NCBI RefSeq assembly: GCF_051488665.1
Contig: NZ_JBPSEG010000005.1
Coordinates: forward strand, 1 to 64,000
DNA length: 64,000 nucleotides
Reading direction: 5' to 3'
Source of the DNA: Melioribacter sp051488665
GTDB lineage: Bacteria > Bacteroidota > Ignavibacteria > Ignavibacteriales > Melioribacteraceae
The translations under genes and the position numbers were made by a program. A model generated the notes under the pieces. The model had not been told where the DNA came from. It made no database searches and saw only the letters and a program-made list of their open reading frames with translations. How positions within the stretch are numbered: position 1 is the stretch's first letter; each line of letters opens with the position of its first letter. This document shows, in pieces, positions 54,642 through 63,771 of this stretch.

Positions 54642-55175
54642 ATGGGGACTTCAAATATAATTTCAGCAAAAGCACGATTGGCGGAGAAAATACAAATTAA
54701 AGAAACAATAGCCGTCTTCGGCGCGGCAGTTATTCTGCCGATTATTTTTCATCTTTTGCCGAACATTAACGGTACGCCGCTCGGGAAATACGCGCTGCCT
54801 ATTTTTTATGCGCCTTTCATCGCAGTTTTATTTTTCAGATTTCACACTGCTCTTATCGCTTCCCTGTTGGCTCCCCTAGCAAATTACCTTATCACCGGCA
54901 ATCCGGCTTTCGAGATCGTTCAATTAATCACGCTCGAACTGACATTATTTGTAGCGGCTGCGTATCTGCTCAAACGCTTGAACCGCGTAAAATATGCCGT
55001 CGCCCCTCTTAGTTATCTTCTTTCGACAGTTGCCGTTTATATTCTTACTTCTACCGGGGTAATCGGCTGGCAAATAAAGAGCGGTTATTTAATAAATTCG
55101 GTTACGACGGCGCTTCCCGGAATTCTCATCCTGACTTTGTTAAACGTTGTAATGATTAAAAGTAAACAGGTTTAA
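54642..55175 (+). CDS. Multi-pass membrane protein of unknown function
   Basis: 177 residues with about five hydrophobic segments (roughly 24-40, 56-74, 78-95, 105-122, 130-150) and a final one near 155-172. The look is somewhat like ECF-type substrate-binding membrane components or small MFS-free permeases, but no signature was recognised. The ATG at 54642 has AAGGGG about eight bases upstream. It precedes the phosphoribosyltransferase by ten bases, so the two may act together on a nucleobase or a nucleotide sugar. Function not assigned. Confidence 0.7.
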   Translation: MGTSNIISAKARLAEKIQIKETIAVFGAAVILPIIFHLLPNINGTPLGKYALPIFYAPFIAVLFFRFHTALIASLLAPLANYLITGNPAFEIVQLITLELTLFVAAAYLLKRLNRVKYAVAPLSYLLSTVAVYILTSTGVIGWQIKSGYLINSVTTALPGILILTLLNVVMIKSKQV

Positions 55176-55185
55176 GAAAATCCGG

Positions 55186-55581
55186 ATGAAAAATCTCGGT
55201 TTCGCCGAAATCTCGGAAAGGATAAGATTATTCGAACTCCCGGACTACGATATTGTAGTAGGAATTCGCGAAGGAGGAATTGTACCTGCATCACTGATCG
55301 CTTATAAATTAAATGCGGAATTGATTACACTAAGAATCAACTACAGAGACGACGACAACCGACCGATTTACGAAGCTCCTAAAATTTTATCTGAGATAAA
55401 CAGAAATTTCGAAGGCAAAAAGATATTAATTGTCGACGACGTGTCAGTCACGGGCAAAACCCTTCAAACCGCCAAGTCGTACTTGAAGCTGCAGGAAGCC
55501 GACACTTTGGTACTTAAAGGAAAAGCCGATTACGTAGTTTTTCCGGAAATCGACGTTTGCGTAAATTGGCCTTGGAAATAA
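55186..55581 (+). CDS. Phosphoribosyltransferase family protein
   Basis: 131-residue PRTase. The PRPP-binding motif KKILIVDDVSVTGKTL is near residues 86-101, and YDIVVGIREGGIVPASLIAY is a typical second loop. The short length suits purine/xanthine-type PRTases. The exact base is not clear. It follows the membrane protein closely and is the last gene of the plus-strand run. Confidence 0.85.
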   Translation: MKNLGFAEISERIRLFELPDYDIVVGIREGGIVPASLIAYKLNAELITLRINYRDDDNRPIYEAPKILSEINRNFEGKKILIVDDVSVTGKTLQTAKSYLKLQEADTLVLKGKADYVVFPEIDVCVNWPWK

Positions 55582-55604
55582 GCTCTCAACAATAAATTAC
55601 TTGA

Positions 55605-56105
55605 TTATTCCTGCGGTTCCATTCCGTAATCCGCCCATTCTTCTTTAGCGGGGCCGTAGACCCCCGGACCTTTCAAGCCCGCAAGTCTCATTACAACTGT
55701 TAATTGCCCGAGATGATGAATATGATGAGCCATCGTTACGGAGAGACTTTTGCCGCGTTTCCAAATTTCCCCGAAAAGCTCGTCTTCTCGCAGCAATGTA
55801 TCGTCCGTCCAATTTTTTTCAATTTCGGAATAAAGACCCGCAGCAATTTCATTGAATTTATCGATCAGCTCCCGAACGCTTGAGGGAACCGGAGCGTCCT
55901 TTTCGATAGAAGTCACTTTGAGCCCCATCAATTGAGCCATCTCAGCTAAAGTCATTGTCATATGCCATGCAATTCTGCCTGCCGATCTGACGTCGTTGTG
56001 AAATTTTTTATTGAGGCTTTCGTCCGTTAATCCGGAAAATACTTTAATAGTGGAATCCGTTTCGGATTTCCAGTCTTCAAGAAAATCGCTTACTTTACGA
56101 TACAT
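55605..56105 (-). CDS. DinB family protein
   Basis: 166-residue DinB-like four-helix protein, a fold of metal-binding, often thiol-dependent enzymes; bacillithiol S-transferases belong here. The probable metal His residues are in GRIAWHMTMTLAE (near residue 48) and MAHHIHHLGQL (near 128). It is convergent with the PRTase gene and 33 bp behind the NCS2 permease gene. Since bshB1 is in the window, a bacillithiol-transferase role is possible but inferred. Confidence 0.82.
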   Translation of the reverse strand: MYRKVSDFLEDWKSETDSTIKVFSGLTDESLNKKFHNDVRSAGRIAWHMTMTLAEMAQLMGLKVTSIEKDAPVPSSVRELIDKFNEIAAGLYSEIEKNWTDDTLLREDELFGEIWKRGKSLSVTMAHHIHHLGQLTVVMRLAGLKGPGVYGPAKEEWADYGMEPQE

Positions 56106-56138
56106 TTAGTCTCCTTCCGGTAATAATTAAATAATCAT

Positions 56139-57443
56139 TTAATACGGATAAAAAATATAGAACAATAGAGAGAACGCAAACAATATCCACATCCCCGCAG
56201 ATATTTGTTTGAATTTACCGCCGAGAGTCATGGTAATCGGGTAGACCGCAAAGCCGGCTGTCATACCGACTCCGAGATTATAAGTAAAACACATCATAAT
56301 GATAGTAACAAAAGCCGGGATTGCCTCGGTCAAATTACCGAAATCGATATTTTTAACGGGCGACATCATCAAAAAACCTACGATTATTAATGCGGCTCCG
56401 TATGCAAAAGGAGGAACGGAAGTAAAAAAAGGAGAAAGAAAAAGGGTCAGTAAAAAAAGGAGCGCGGTAACTACCGCAGAAAAGCCGGAACGTCCTCCCG
56501 CTTCGATTCCCGCCGCCGATTCGATATAAACTCCCGCCGTTGTAGTTCCGAGCAGAGAAGCTACGACAGTCGACAGGGCGTCGCACAGCATCGGTTTTTC
56601 GATATCGGGCAAATTCCCGCTTTCGTCCAACATATCGGCTTTATATGCCAGTCCGAGCAATGTGCCGAGCGTATCGATCAAATCCGTAATAAATATTACG
56701 AGTATAACAGCAATAAATCCCCACGTCAACGCGCCCATCCAATCGATTTTCATAAATATCGGCTCAATAGAAGGAGGCATATCAATTATTTTTTGAGGCA
56801 ACGGAGCCTCGCCTAATATAAACCCCAGTATGGCGACGCTCAGAATTCCGATAATAATTGCTCCGTGTACTTTTTTAATCATCAGCGCCGCAATTATTAT
56901 AAATCCCAAGACTGCCAGCAGAATCGAAACATCCGATAAATTTCCCACTTTTACCGGAGCGCCCGGCACACCGAGACTAACAATGCCGGTATCGTTCAAT
57001 CCGATAAAAGTCAAAAACAGACCGATGCCGACGGCAAAGGAAATTTTAAGCGCCTCGGGAATTTCGTTTGCCAGCCAGCTTCTGATTTTGGTTAAAGTGA
57101 GAATTGTAAATAAAACGCCGCTAATAAAAATTGCGCCCAATGCAGTCTGCCAACTGTAACCGAGTACTTTTACGACAGTATAAGCAATGAAAGCGTTTTC
57201 GCCCATATAGGGCGCTATTGCAAATGGGCGTTTGGCATAAACTCCCATAATAAAAGTGCCGAAAAACGCAGTCAATACCGTAGCAACCATCGAAGGACCG
57301 AACGGAATTCCGGCGGCTTCGAGAATTTTGGGATTTACGATGACAATGTATGCCATCGTTACAAAGGTGGTAATTCCTCCGATAATTTCATTACGAAAAT
57401 TCGTGCGGAGTTGTTCGAAATTGAAGTACTCTTTAAGAGACAT
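56139..57443 (-). CDS. NCS2 family purine/uracil permease
   Basis: Inner-membrane nucleobase symporter of 434 residues with 14 or so helices. The start TTFVTMAYIVIVNPKILEAAG and the VYIESAAGIEAGGRSG motif near residue 300 are typical of the AzgA/AdeP-type (adenine, guanine, hypoxanthine) branch. The length fits. It lies between DinB and the SpeD-SpeE fusion gene. No purine riboswitch is visible in the 52-bp gap upstream. Confidence 0.9.
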   Translation of the reverse strand: MSLKEYFNFEQLRTNFRNEIIGGITTFVTMAYIVIVNPKILEAAGIPFGPSMVATVLTAFFGTFIMGVYAKRPFAIAPYMGENAFIAYTVVKVLGYSWQTALGAIFISGVLFTILTLTKIRSWLANEIPEALKISFAVGIGLFLTFIGLNDTGIVSLGVPGAPVKVGNLSDVSILLAVLGFIIIAALMIKKVHGAIIIGILSVAILGFILGEAPLPQKIIDMPPSIEPIFMKIDWMGALTWGFIAVILVIFITDLIDTLGTLLGLAYKADMLDESGNLPDIEKPMLCDALSTVVASLLGTTTAGVYIESAAGIEAGGRSGFSAVVTALLFLLTLFLSPFFTSVPPFAYGAALIIVGFLMMSPVKNIDFGNLTEAIPAFVTIIMMCFTYNLGVGMTAGFAVYPITMTLGGKFKQISAGMWILFAFSLLFYIFYPY

Positions 57444-57495
57444 AGCTATCCCCCTCTGTTCTTAACTGGAAAAAAAATGCCTGTCGTATCAGATT

Positions 57496-58563
57496 TTATT
57501 TACGCGCCGAAGCGAAAATCCATTCTTCGCAGAAAGAGGGGATGTGTACGGAATAGTACTTAATTTTTTTGTAATATTTTTTAAGAATCGAATCCACAAG
57601 CTCGCGCGTTTCGGCGTCGAACTGCGAGCAGCATTGAAGAGTAATTACTCCGCCGGGATTCATGCTCTTATAGATATCGCCGAAAAAGTTATCCAGAAAC
57701 TCCTCGCGCGGAACTTTCGAAAAAGCTTCGGGGTGCATCGTCAGGTCGTAAATAACCGCGTCGAATCCGCCGTTGTTTTTAATATAATGCAATGCGTCCT
57801 GGTAGACTATTTCCACATGTTTGTCTACAAACGATTCCTGGGAAATTTTACCGAGATATTTAGTGCTCACTTCGATGACTTTCGGGTCGATATCCACGAG
57901 CGTAACTTTGCGCGGTTTGATCTTCAGCAATTCATGCAGAACGCCGCCGTCGCCGCCGCCCAAAATTACCGCATTGTTAATTTTAAGATTCGATTTTCTA
58001 ATCGGGTCTACCAACGCAGCGTTGTAGATATCGGCGTCGTATTCTGAAATCTGCAGTTCGTTATCGAGAAAAAGCATTCTGCCGAAATGTTCGTTCTCAA
58101 TTATTTCGATCATCTGATACTTGGACTTTTTAGAATAGAGAACTTTTTCGGCATGGTAGCTTACCTCGAAGCCGTAGCCTGAAACCGACGGGATCCAATC
58201 GGGCTCGTGAAATTCGATCAGGTTCCCTCGTTTCAGATATCCGAGTCGGACTTTTTTCGGCTTGAGAGCTTTTCGGAGGTAATTTATCAACTTCATGTGT
58301 TTATTCGGGTCCGAACATGTAAACACATCGAGGGAGACATGACCCGCTTCGGGATATGTATGCATCCCGATATGAGATTCGCTAATAATTGCAATTACCG
58401 TAACGCCGAGTGGATCGAATTTGTGGCTTACTATTCCTACGGAATGGAGTCCGGATTCTTCAATGCCTTTTTTCAGGAATGATTTTAATTTTCTTTCGTT
58501 ATTCAGATAGGTTTTATCGCAGTCAATAAATTCCGCAATATGCTGGGTTCCTAACGGGTTCAA
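57496..58563 (-). CDS. Fused S-adenosylmethionine decarboxylase-spermidine synthase
   Basis: Two enzymes of spermidine synthesis in one 355-residue chain. Residues 1-~120 are prokaryotic-type AdoMet decarboxylase, with the self-cleavage/pyruvoyl site ISESHIGMHTYPE (Ser63) and the conserved Cys in FTCSDP. Residues ~125-355 are the aminopropyltransferase (SpeE), with LGGGDGGVLHELLK (202-207 GGGDGG), VTLVDIDPKVIEVS and the catalytic Asp in AVIYDLTMHPEA. Fusing them could channel decarboxylated AdoMet. The neighbouring genes do not obviously belong to the pathway. Confidence 0.93.
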   Translation of the reverse strand: MNPLGTQHIAEFIDCDKTYLNNERKLKSFLKKGIEESGLHSVGIVSHKFDPLGVTVIAIISESHIGMHTYPEAGHVSLDVFTCSDPNKHMKLINYLRKALKPKKVRLGYLKRGNLIEFHEPDWIPSVSGYGFEVSYHAEKVLYSKKSKYQMIEIIENEHFGRMLFLDNELQISEYDADIYNAALVDPIRKSNLKINNAVILGGGDGGVLHELLKIKPRKVTLVDIDPKVIEVSTKYLGKISQESFVDKHVEIVYQDALHYIKNNGGFDAVIYDLTMHPEAFSKVPREEFLDNFFGDIYKSMNPGGVITLQCCSQFDAETRELVDSILKKYYKKIKYYSVHIPSFCEEWIFASARK

Positions 58564-58653
58564 TAAACCTCTCCCGTTTTTTGATTAAAAAATTGTACTC
58601 AGTTTGCAAATATAAATATTTATGGAATAAATTCACCCCCAGGCGAATAAAAA

Positions 58654-59790
58654 TCAGAAATAATAATCCGCTTGCATAAATAATGCTTTCGGATAATATC
58701 CGAATTCGCTTCGCGCTGTTCCGTAAGTGATTAACGTTCCGAGCGATATACTCGTATTATCCGACGCGGAGTAAACTCCGTTTATCATCAGGTATCCGCT
58801 GTTGTCGTTAAAATTTCTGACGGATGTTAAAGTAAGGGTAGCAAGAGGATGAATTTGGTACGAAGTCATTGCCGCCAGGTAATGTCTGCTCAAATTGATT
58901 ATTTCTCCTCTGAGCAATCTGAATAAGTCATAATTTTCTTTGTCGGTTTTACCCTCGCCGTTGTAATGATATTCGACGAGTCCGTATAATTTAGAAGAGA
59001 ATTGATAATCGGCGCCGAGAATAAATTTCAAATAGCCGGAACCGCGGTACGAATAGATTCCCTCTCCCCGGATACCGGCATCGAATAAATTGCCGGCAAA
59101 ATCAATTCCGACAACATTCCGATTATCGAAACGCCCGCCTATCAAAGAAAAATCATATTCGCCGTAATTGGTTCTGAAACGGAATCCGAAATTACTCTCG
59201 TCTATTTTATCGGAAGGATTAAATACCAGATTCAAATCCGTAAAATCGCCCAGATAAAACATCGACGAAATTGCGTCAGCCCCGTCTTTTTCCAATTTAT
59301 AAAATGCAATCGGATTCAAGGGATTGAACAAATCGACAGGATTCCAGATTCTGCCGGCGCCCCAGGAAATTCTCTGCCTTCCGACGATTATGTTTCCAAA
59401 CTCGAAACCGTATCTGAAATAGAGCCTGTCGATAAAATGGATAACGTTGAAACGGCTTCCGGATACAGGCCTCCAGATTAAGTCCGCCAACTGCCTGTTT
59501 GTCTTTGCCGGCTCGCTCAAAGGGACAGAGGAGTTCCCTGTGTAAAAGGTCGATATTTCATATTCCAGATTGAATCTCAAATTATTTCCGATAAAAAATT
59601 CTGGTTTCAATCGGAGACGGGTTAAATTAGCAAAAGAATTTTTTTGCGCGTTGAAAAGCGAATTAAATTGGTCGTCAATCTTTTGATAAATCGGTATGTC
59701 GGTTACATAACCTCTCAAGTTAAAATCGAACTGCGCAATCAGAGGAATATTACCAATAATAAAAAACAGAAAAAGCAATCTGAAGATCAT
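58654..59790 (-). CDS. Outer-membrane beta-barrel protein of an export operon
   Basis: 378-residue exported protein with a signal peptide (residues 1-19, ending IAQ) and alternating strands rich in Arg, Tyr and Gly, ending in Tyr-Phe (MQADYYF) as outer-membrane porins do. It looks like a large porin-like barrel; no family was named with confidence. Its start overlaps the ABC ATPase stop by four bases, so it belongs to the same operon as the outer-membrane part of the pathway. Confidence 0.75.
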   Translation of the reverse strand: MIFRLLFLFFIIGNIPLIAQFDFNLRGYVTDIPIYQKIDDQFNSLFNAQKNSFANLTRLRLKPEFFIGNNLRFNLEYEISTFYTGNSSVPLSEPAKTNRQLADLIWRPVSGSRFNVIHFIDRLYFRYGFEFGNIIVGRQRISWGAGRIWNPVDLFNPLNPIAFYKLEKDGADAISSMFYLGDFTDLNLVFNPSDKIDESNFGFRFRTNYGEYDFSLIGGRFDNRNVVGIDFAGNLFDAGIRGEGIYSYRGSGYLKFILGADYQFSSKLYGLVEYHYNGEGKTDKENYDLFRLLRGEIINLSRHYLAAMTSYQIHPLATLTLTSVRNFNDNSGYLMINGVYSASDNTSISLGTLITYGTARSEFGYYPKALFMQADYYF

Positions 59791-60470
59791 TTCCCGGAAT
59801 CCTCTTCAATTCTGCCGTCCTTCAGAATGATCAGTCGTTTGGCTCTGTCGATAACCTTCTGGTCGTGCGACGAGAAGATAAAAGTAATATTTTTTTCGCG
59901 ATTCATTTTTTCCATTAAATCGAGCAGATTATTTGCGGTATTCGAATCGAGATTTGCGGTCGGTTCGTCGGCGAGCACCAGTCCGGGATTATTAACAATT
60001 GCGCGCGCTACTGCAACGCGCTGTTGTTGTCCGCCGCTCATTTCGTTCGGGCGTTTATTTGCAAGCTCGCCGATTCCGAGTTCGTTCATCAATTCGAGGG
60101 CTTTTTCTCTCCGCTCTTTCTCCGGAATCCCTTTCAACATCATACTGAATTCGATATTTTCGAGCGCGGTCAAAACCGGTATTAAATTGTATGCCTGGAA
60201 AATAAATCCGAGATTATTGAGGCGGAATTCGGATAATTCTTTTTTCGACTTATCCGACAGGTTTTCGCCCATGAAAAAGACTTTTCCCGTTGTGGGAGTA
60301 TCGAGCGCGCCGAGCAGATTCAAAAGCGTCGTTTTGCCCGAACCCGAAGGACCTGCAATCACTACATACTCTCCCTTTCCGATCGAAACGTTTATATCTT
60401 TCAGAGCTTCTACAGGAACTCCGTTATCCTGGTAGGTTTTTCCCAGATTTTCAGTTCTTATAATTTCCAT
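59787..60470 (-). CDS. ABC transporter ATPase (LolD/MacB-type)
   Basis: 227-residue ATP-binding subunit. Walker A GPSGSGKTTLLNLLG near residue 38, LSGGQ-type signature MSGGQQQRVAVARAIVN near residue 145, and Walker B LVLADEPTANLDS. The start (YQDNGVPVEALKDINVSI) is characteristic of the MacB/LolD subfamily that partners FtsX-type permeases. It lies 18 bp after the permease gene. Confidence 0.93.
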   Translation of the reverse strand: MEIIRTENLGKTYQDNGVPVEALKDINVSIGKGEYVVIAGPSGSGKTTLLNLLGALDTPTTGKVFFMGENLSDKSKKELSEFRLNNLGFIFQAYNLIPVLTALENIEFSMMLKGIPEKERREKALELMNELGIGELANKRPNEMSGGQQQRVAVARAIVNNPGLVLADEPTANLDSNTANNLLDLMEKMNREKNITFIFSSHDQKVIDRAKRLIILKDGRIEEDSGK

Positions 60471-60488
60471 ATTTTTACCCGTTATTTA

Positions 60489-61721
60489 CTAAACATATCT
60501 GAGCGCATAGACAGGCTCCAGTTTAATTGCGCGATACGCAGGGTATATTGCGCCCAGCGCCGCCACGAAAGGAATCGTAATCAGAGTGTTGATAACATTT
60601 TCAATCAAAAGCACCGGATAAATTATCGCTCCGACGCCGAAGGATTCCAGGCTGGCGGCAAAAATACTGAAGTCGATACCCGTATGGGACAAAGGCAAAT
60701 AAATTAATACGGCGACAAACGCCCCGACAATAGCGCCGGCGACTCCCAATATAAAAGCTTCGGTAAGAATCATTAAAAACAGTTTCGAATTCTTCATTCC
60801 GATCGATTTCAACACTCCGAATTCTCGTATCCGCTCCATAACCGCCATCAGCATCGTGTTAATAATTCCGAATATAAGGGCAATGCTTACGATCACTGTA
60901 ATTATATATGCCGACTGCTTATAGAAATCGAGCTGTATTACCAGCAGCGGCAAATTATCGGAATACGACAGAACTTCGTAATCGCCGTTCAAATTTTTTT
61001 GAATGTCGCGTTTAACTTTATCTGCAAGTTTGTAATCGTCGAGAATGACTGCTATTTCGTGAATGTTATTCCCGATTTCCAGAAGGTGTTGCGCGCTTTT
61101 AAGCGGAATATAGATCAATGAATTATCAATTTCCGAACTGAAAGTTTTGAAAATGCCGCTCACTCTGAAGAGGTCGGAGCCGATGCTTCCGTCAGGCGTA
61201 TTCGAAAGCAGAACTACTTTATCGCCGATATCGACATTCAGTTTATCTGCCAATTTTTCTCCGAGAACAATTTCGCGAAGGATTTGTTCTTCCCCGCCGC
61301 TGCCGCTGATATAGTTCCCCCGTTTAATAAAAGTATGCATAATGGAAACTTTCGATTCCCTCTCCGGATCGATTCCGTTAATATACACTCCCGATGAATT
61401 AGTCGCGCTGCTAATCAATCCGAACGAGACTACTCTCTCAGAATACGCTTTGACGTGGGAATTTGTATCGATTACGCTCTTAACTTTTTCCGGATCCTTG
61501 ATAAAATTTTTAACCAGCTTGTTATCTTTAAATCCTTTCTTATGAATTTGAATGTGAGCGACGCTCGTGTTAATTTGATTGTTCAACATTTGAACAAGCA
61601 TTCCGTTGGAAAGACTGTCGAGCAAAATTATAGCTGCGACTCCCACAACCACGGAAGATTGAATAATAATCGACCTTCTTTTATTTCTCCAAAGATTTCG
61701 CCAAGCAATTTTTAATATCAT
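60489..61721 (-). CDS. FtsX-like ABC permease (first copy by strand order: second)
   Basis: 410-residue permease. An N-terminal helix (AWRNLWRNKRRSIIIQSS), a large periplasmic domain (about residues 45-270) and three C-terminal helices, with the FtsX-domain signature FGVLKSIGMKNSKLFLMILTE near residue 300. It shares the AWRN-WRNKRRSI start with the other permease, so the two are tandem paralogues, as LolC and LolE are. Confidence 0.9.
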   Translation of the reverse strand: MILKIAWRNLWRNKRRSIIIQSSVVVGVAAIILLDSLSNGMLVQMLNNQINTSVAHIQIHKKGFKDNKLVKNFIKDPEKVKSVIDTNSHVKAYSERVVSFGLISSATNSSGVYINGIDPERESKVSIMHTFIKRGNYISGSGGEEQILREIVLGEKLADKLNVDIGDKVVLLSNTPDGSIGSDLFRVSGIFKTFSSEIDNSLIYIPLKSAQHLLEIGNNIHEIAVILDDYKLADKVKRDIQKNLNGDYEVLSYSDNLPLLVIQLDFYKQSAYIITVIVSIALIFGIINTMLMAVMERIREFGVLKSIGMKNSKLFLMILTEAFILGVAGAIVGAFVAVLIYLPLSHTGIDFSIFAASLESFGVGAIIYPVLLIENVINTLITIPFVAALGAIYPAYRAIKLEPVYALRYV

Positions 61722-61736
61722 ATTATACCCCGGCGC

Positions 61737-62957
61737 TCAAGTGTACCTGATGCCTTTCAAAGGTTCCAGATTATAGACTTTATATAAAGGATAAATTACC
61801 GCTATCGCCGATATTATCATTACGGTAAGAGTAGTATTCAAGAAAATCGAAAATTCGAGCGAAGATTTAATAACGGGCATAAATCCGTAGAGCTCATAGA
61901 GGTCTTTTATTTCTCCGCCGAACTCCACCGGATTGACAAACAGATAATAATTCACGCCCCAACCGAGAAGATTGCCGATTAATATTCCCGTAAGCGCGAG
62001 CATCATGGTTTCGATTAAAACGAGCAAGACCAACTTTAGCTGAGGCATTCCGATGGCGAGCGCCACTCCGAATTCGTTGAACCTTTCGGTTACCGACATG
62101 AGTACGGTATTCAATATTCCGAATGCGACAATGGAAATTAAAATAAGCAGATAAAAAATACCGCTGACATTATCGAATTCGATCGTTTCCTTGAAATCGG
62201 GCATCAATTCTCCCCAATCATAAACCCCGAGTTTACGGTTCAATAGCGGGAGGATATTTTCCTTAACTTCCTGTATGTTTGTCAATTCGTCCACTTTAAT
62301 AGCAATGGCATGAATTCGTCCGTACATAGCGAGGAGCTCGTCGGCTGTTTCAAGGTTCATCATCACGCCCATTTCGTCGATTTGAGGAGAGCCTGTTCTT
62401 AGTGCGCCTACGACTTTAAATTTCAGATTTCCCATCGAGCCGTCTGCACTCTGAGCAAGAACCACAACCTCGTCTCCGATCTTCGCTTTCAAATTATCGA
62501 GCAGTTTGTAACCGATTACAATTTCATAAGGCTTTCTGAAAATTCTTCCTTCCGTTACGCGAGTTAAGATTCTGGAAACATTTTGTTCTTTATCCCTATC
62601 GACGCCGATAATTGCAGCGCCTAAGGAATTGTCGCCTTTGCTTATTAAACCGTCGGCGTAGATTCTTCTGGAAAACGATACGATATGAGGGATTTCGGAG
62701 AGCTGCGTAATGAGATTTTCATCAGGGTAAAAAGCCTGATTCACAGATCTGTCTTCCTTATAGTTCGGTCTTTGAATCTGAATATAGCCCGTAAACATTT
62801 CGACAGCGTTTACGATATTTATTTCATAGGTGCCGAGCTGCACTCCTCTCATGGCAATCGTAGCCAGCGTTGCAAATCCGACGGCTAAGAGAGTTAGAAT
62901 TGAACGCCTCTTATTTCTCCAGATATTACGCCATGCCATTTTGAGCAACAAGCGCAT
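61737..62957 (-). CDS. FtsX-like ABC permease (upstream paralogue)
   Basis: 406-residue permease with the same plan as its neighbour: helix 1 after AWRNIWRNKRRSILTLLA, a periplasmic domain and C-terminal helices with FGVALAIGMPQLKLVLLVLIE near residue 295. Its start codon abuts the LolA-like stop. Two unlike permeases plus one ATPase match the LolCDE plan. Confidence 0.9.
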   Translation of the reverse strand: MRLLLKMAWRNIWRNKRRSILTLLAVGFATLATIAMRGVQLGTYEINIVNAVEMFTGYIQIQRPNYKEDRSVNQAFYPDENLITQLSEIPHIVSFSRRIYADGLISKGDNSLGAAIIGVDRDKEQNVSRILTRVTEGRIFRKPYEIVIGYKLLDNLKAKIGDEVVVLAQSADGSMGNLKFKVVGALRTGSPQIDEMGVMMNLETADELLAMYGRIHAIAIKVDELTNIQEVKENILPLLNRKLGVYDWGELMPDFKETIEFDNVSGIFYLLILISIVAFGILNTVLMSVTERFNEFGVALAIGMPQLKLVLLVLIETMMLALTGILIGNLLGWGVNYYLFVNPVEFGGEIKDLYELYGFMPVIKSSLEFSIFLNTTLTVMIISAIAVIYPLYKVYNLEPLKGIRYT

Positions 62958-63707
62958 TTAATCGCCCCGTTCGAGTTCCCTGAATGTAAATATTCTGTTA
63001 TTTATGTTGATATCAAATTCCATATCGATAATTTTAATCGTAGTGGAATGCCCTTTTTTAGCCACATTATGCATTACCCAAACAGAAGGGATATTGCGTT
63101 TTCCGAATTTTTTTATCTCTTTATACTCTATATATCTGACGAGCTTGCCTTTTTCGTCGTAATACTCCACTTTTGCCGGCAAATAGTCGTCTTTCCGTAC
63201 CCAGTAATAGAGTTTACCCCAAACCACCGGAGCGTCCGGTTTGGGAATCAATTCGATCTTCCAGCATTTAACTCCGTTAAGTTCGTCTTCTCCGATTAAC
63301 TTTTGATAGTAGTCTTTGGCAAGATTCGACTCCCTTACCAGATCGTCGTTAGTAAAATCGGAACCGTTCCACGATTGGAGCATCATCGAAGGGGGAATTT
63401 TAATTGTGGTCTCGGTGTTCTTCAGGTAGTTCCACATTTCATTGCCGATCTTGAGAGTTTTGTTGCCTGCTTCCCTGTTGGGATATTTAATCACGATAAG
63501 AGCTTTCTCATTGCCGACCCACCAGCTTTCCATCTTCAATGTGCGCGTGTAATCGGGAGTGGCAATAATCATTTCGAAAGTACCGTGGGCAGTCTTTCCT
63601 TTAATCAGGTCTTCGGATTTTCGAATGATTTCCGACGCTGTTTGCGGATAAACCGAAGTCGAGACCAAAAGCAAAAGAAATATTTTTAATAGCTTCATAA
63701 TTTTCAT
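62958..63707 (-). CDS. LolA-like periplasmic protein
   Basis: 249-residue exported protein: signal peptide (about residues 1-22, ending VYPQ) then a LolA/LppX-like half-barrel, resembling the 'outer membrane lipoprotein-sorting protein' family (MESWWVGNEKALIVIKYP, KIPPSMMLQSWNGSDFTNDDL). A lipid- or lipoprotein-carrying role between the membranes is inferred. The start is either 63707 or the ATG three codons later; neither has a clear ribosome-binding site. First gene of the five-gene operon. Confidence 0.82.
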   Translation of the reverse strand: MKIMKLLKIFLLLLVSTSVYPQTASEIIRKSEDLIKGKTAHGTFEMIIATPDYTRTLKMESWWVGNEKALIVIKYPNREAGNKTLKIGNEMWNYLKNTETTIKIPPSMMLQSWNGSDFTNDDLVRESNLAKDYYQKLIGEDELNGVKCWKIELIPKPDAPVVWGKLYYWVRKDDYLPAKVEYYDEKGKLVRYIEYKEIKKFGKRNIPSVWVMHNVAKKGHSTTIKIIDMEFDININNRIFTFRELERGD

Positions 63708-63714
63708 CTATTAT

Positions 63715-63732
63715 TGACTAAGCGGTCAGTCA
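63715..63732. promoter_or_regulatory. Operator-like palindrome before the LolA/ABC operon
   Basis: TGACTAAGCGGTCAGTCA (read on the minus strand TGACTGACCGCTTAGTCA) has TGACT and AGTCA arms around eight bases. It starts two bases after the -10 box and so covers the predicted transcript start. Length and symmetry suit a TetR-type dimer pair. The regulator gene is not in the window. Confidence 0.65.
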
Positions 63733-63734
63733 TT

Positions 63735-63763
63735 AAATTATCAAATACGGTAATTTATTGCAA
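63735..63763 (-). promoter_or_regulatory. Promoter of the LolA/ABC operon
   Basis: On the minus strand TTGCAA (63763-63758), 17 bases, TAATTT (63740-63735). The operator-like palindrome lies immediately downstream. Confidence 0.6.
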
Positions 63764-63771
63764 GAGATTTA

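Noticed and set aside
57444..57495. Possible purine riboswitch before the NCS2 permease
   Set aside because: Only 52 bp separate it from the preceding gene, too little for an aptamer, and no motif was seen.
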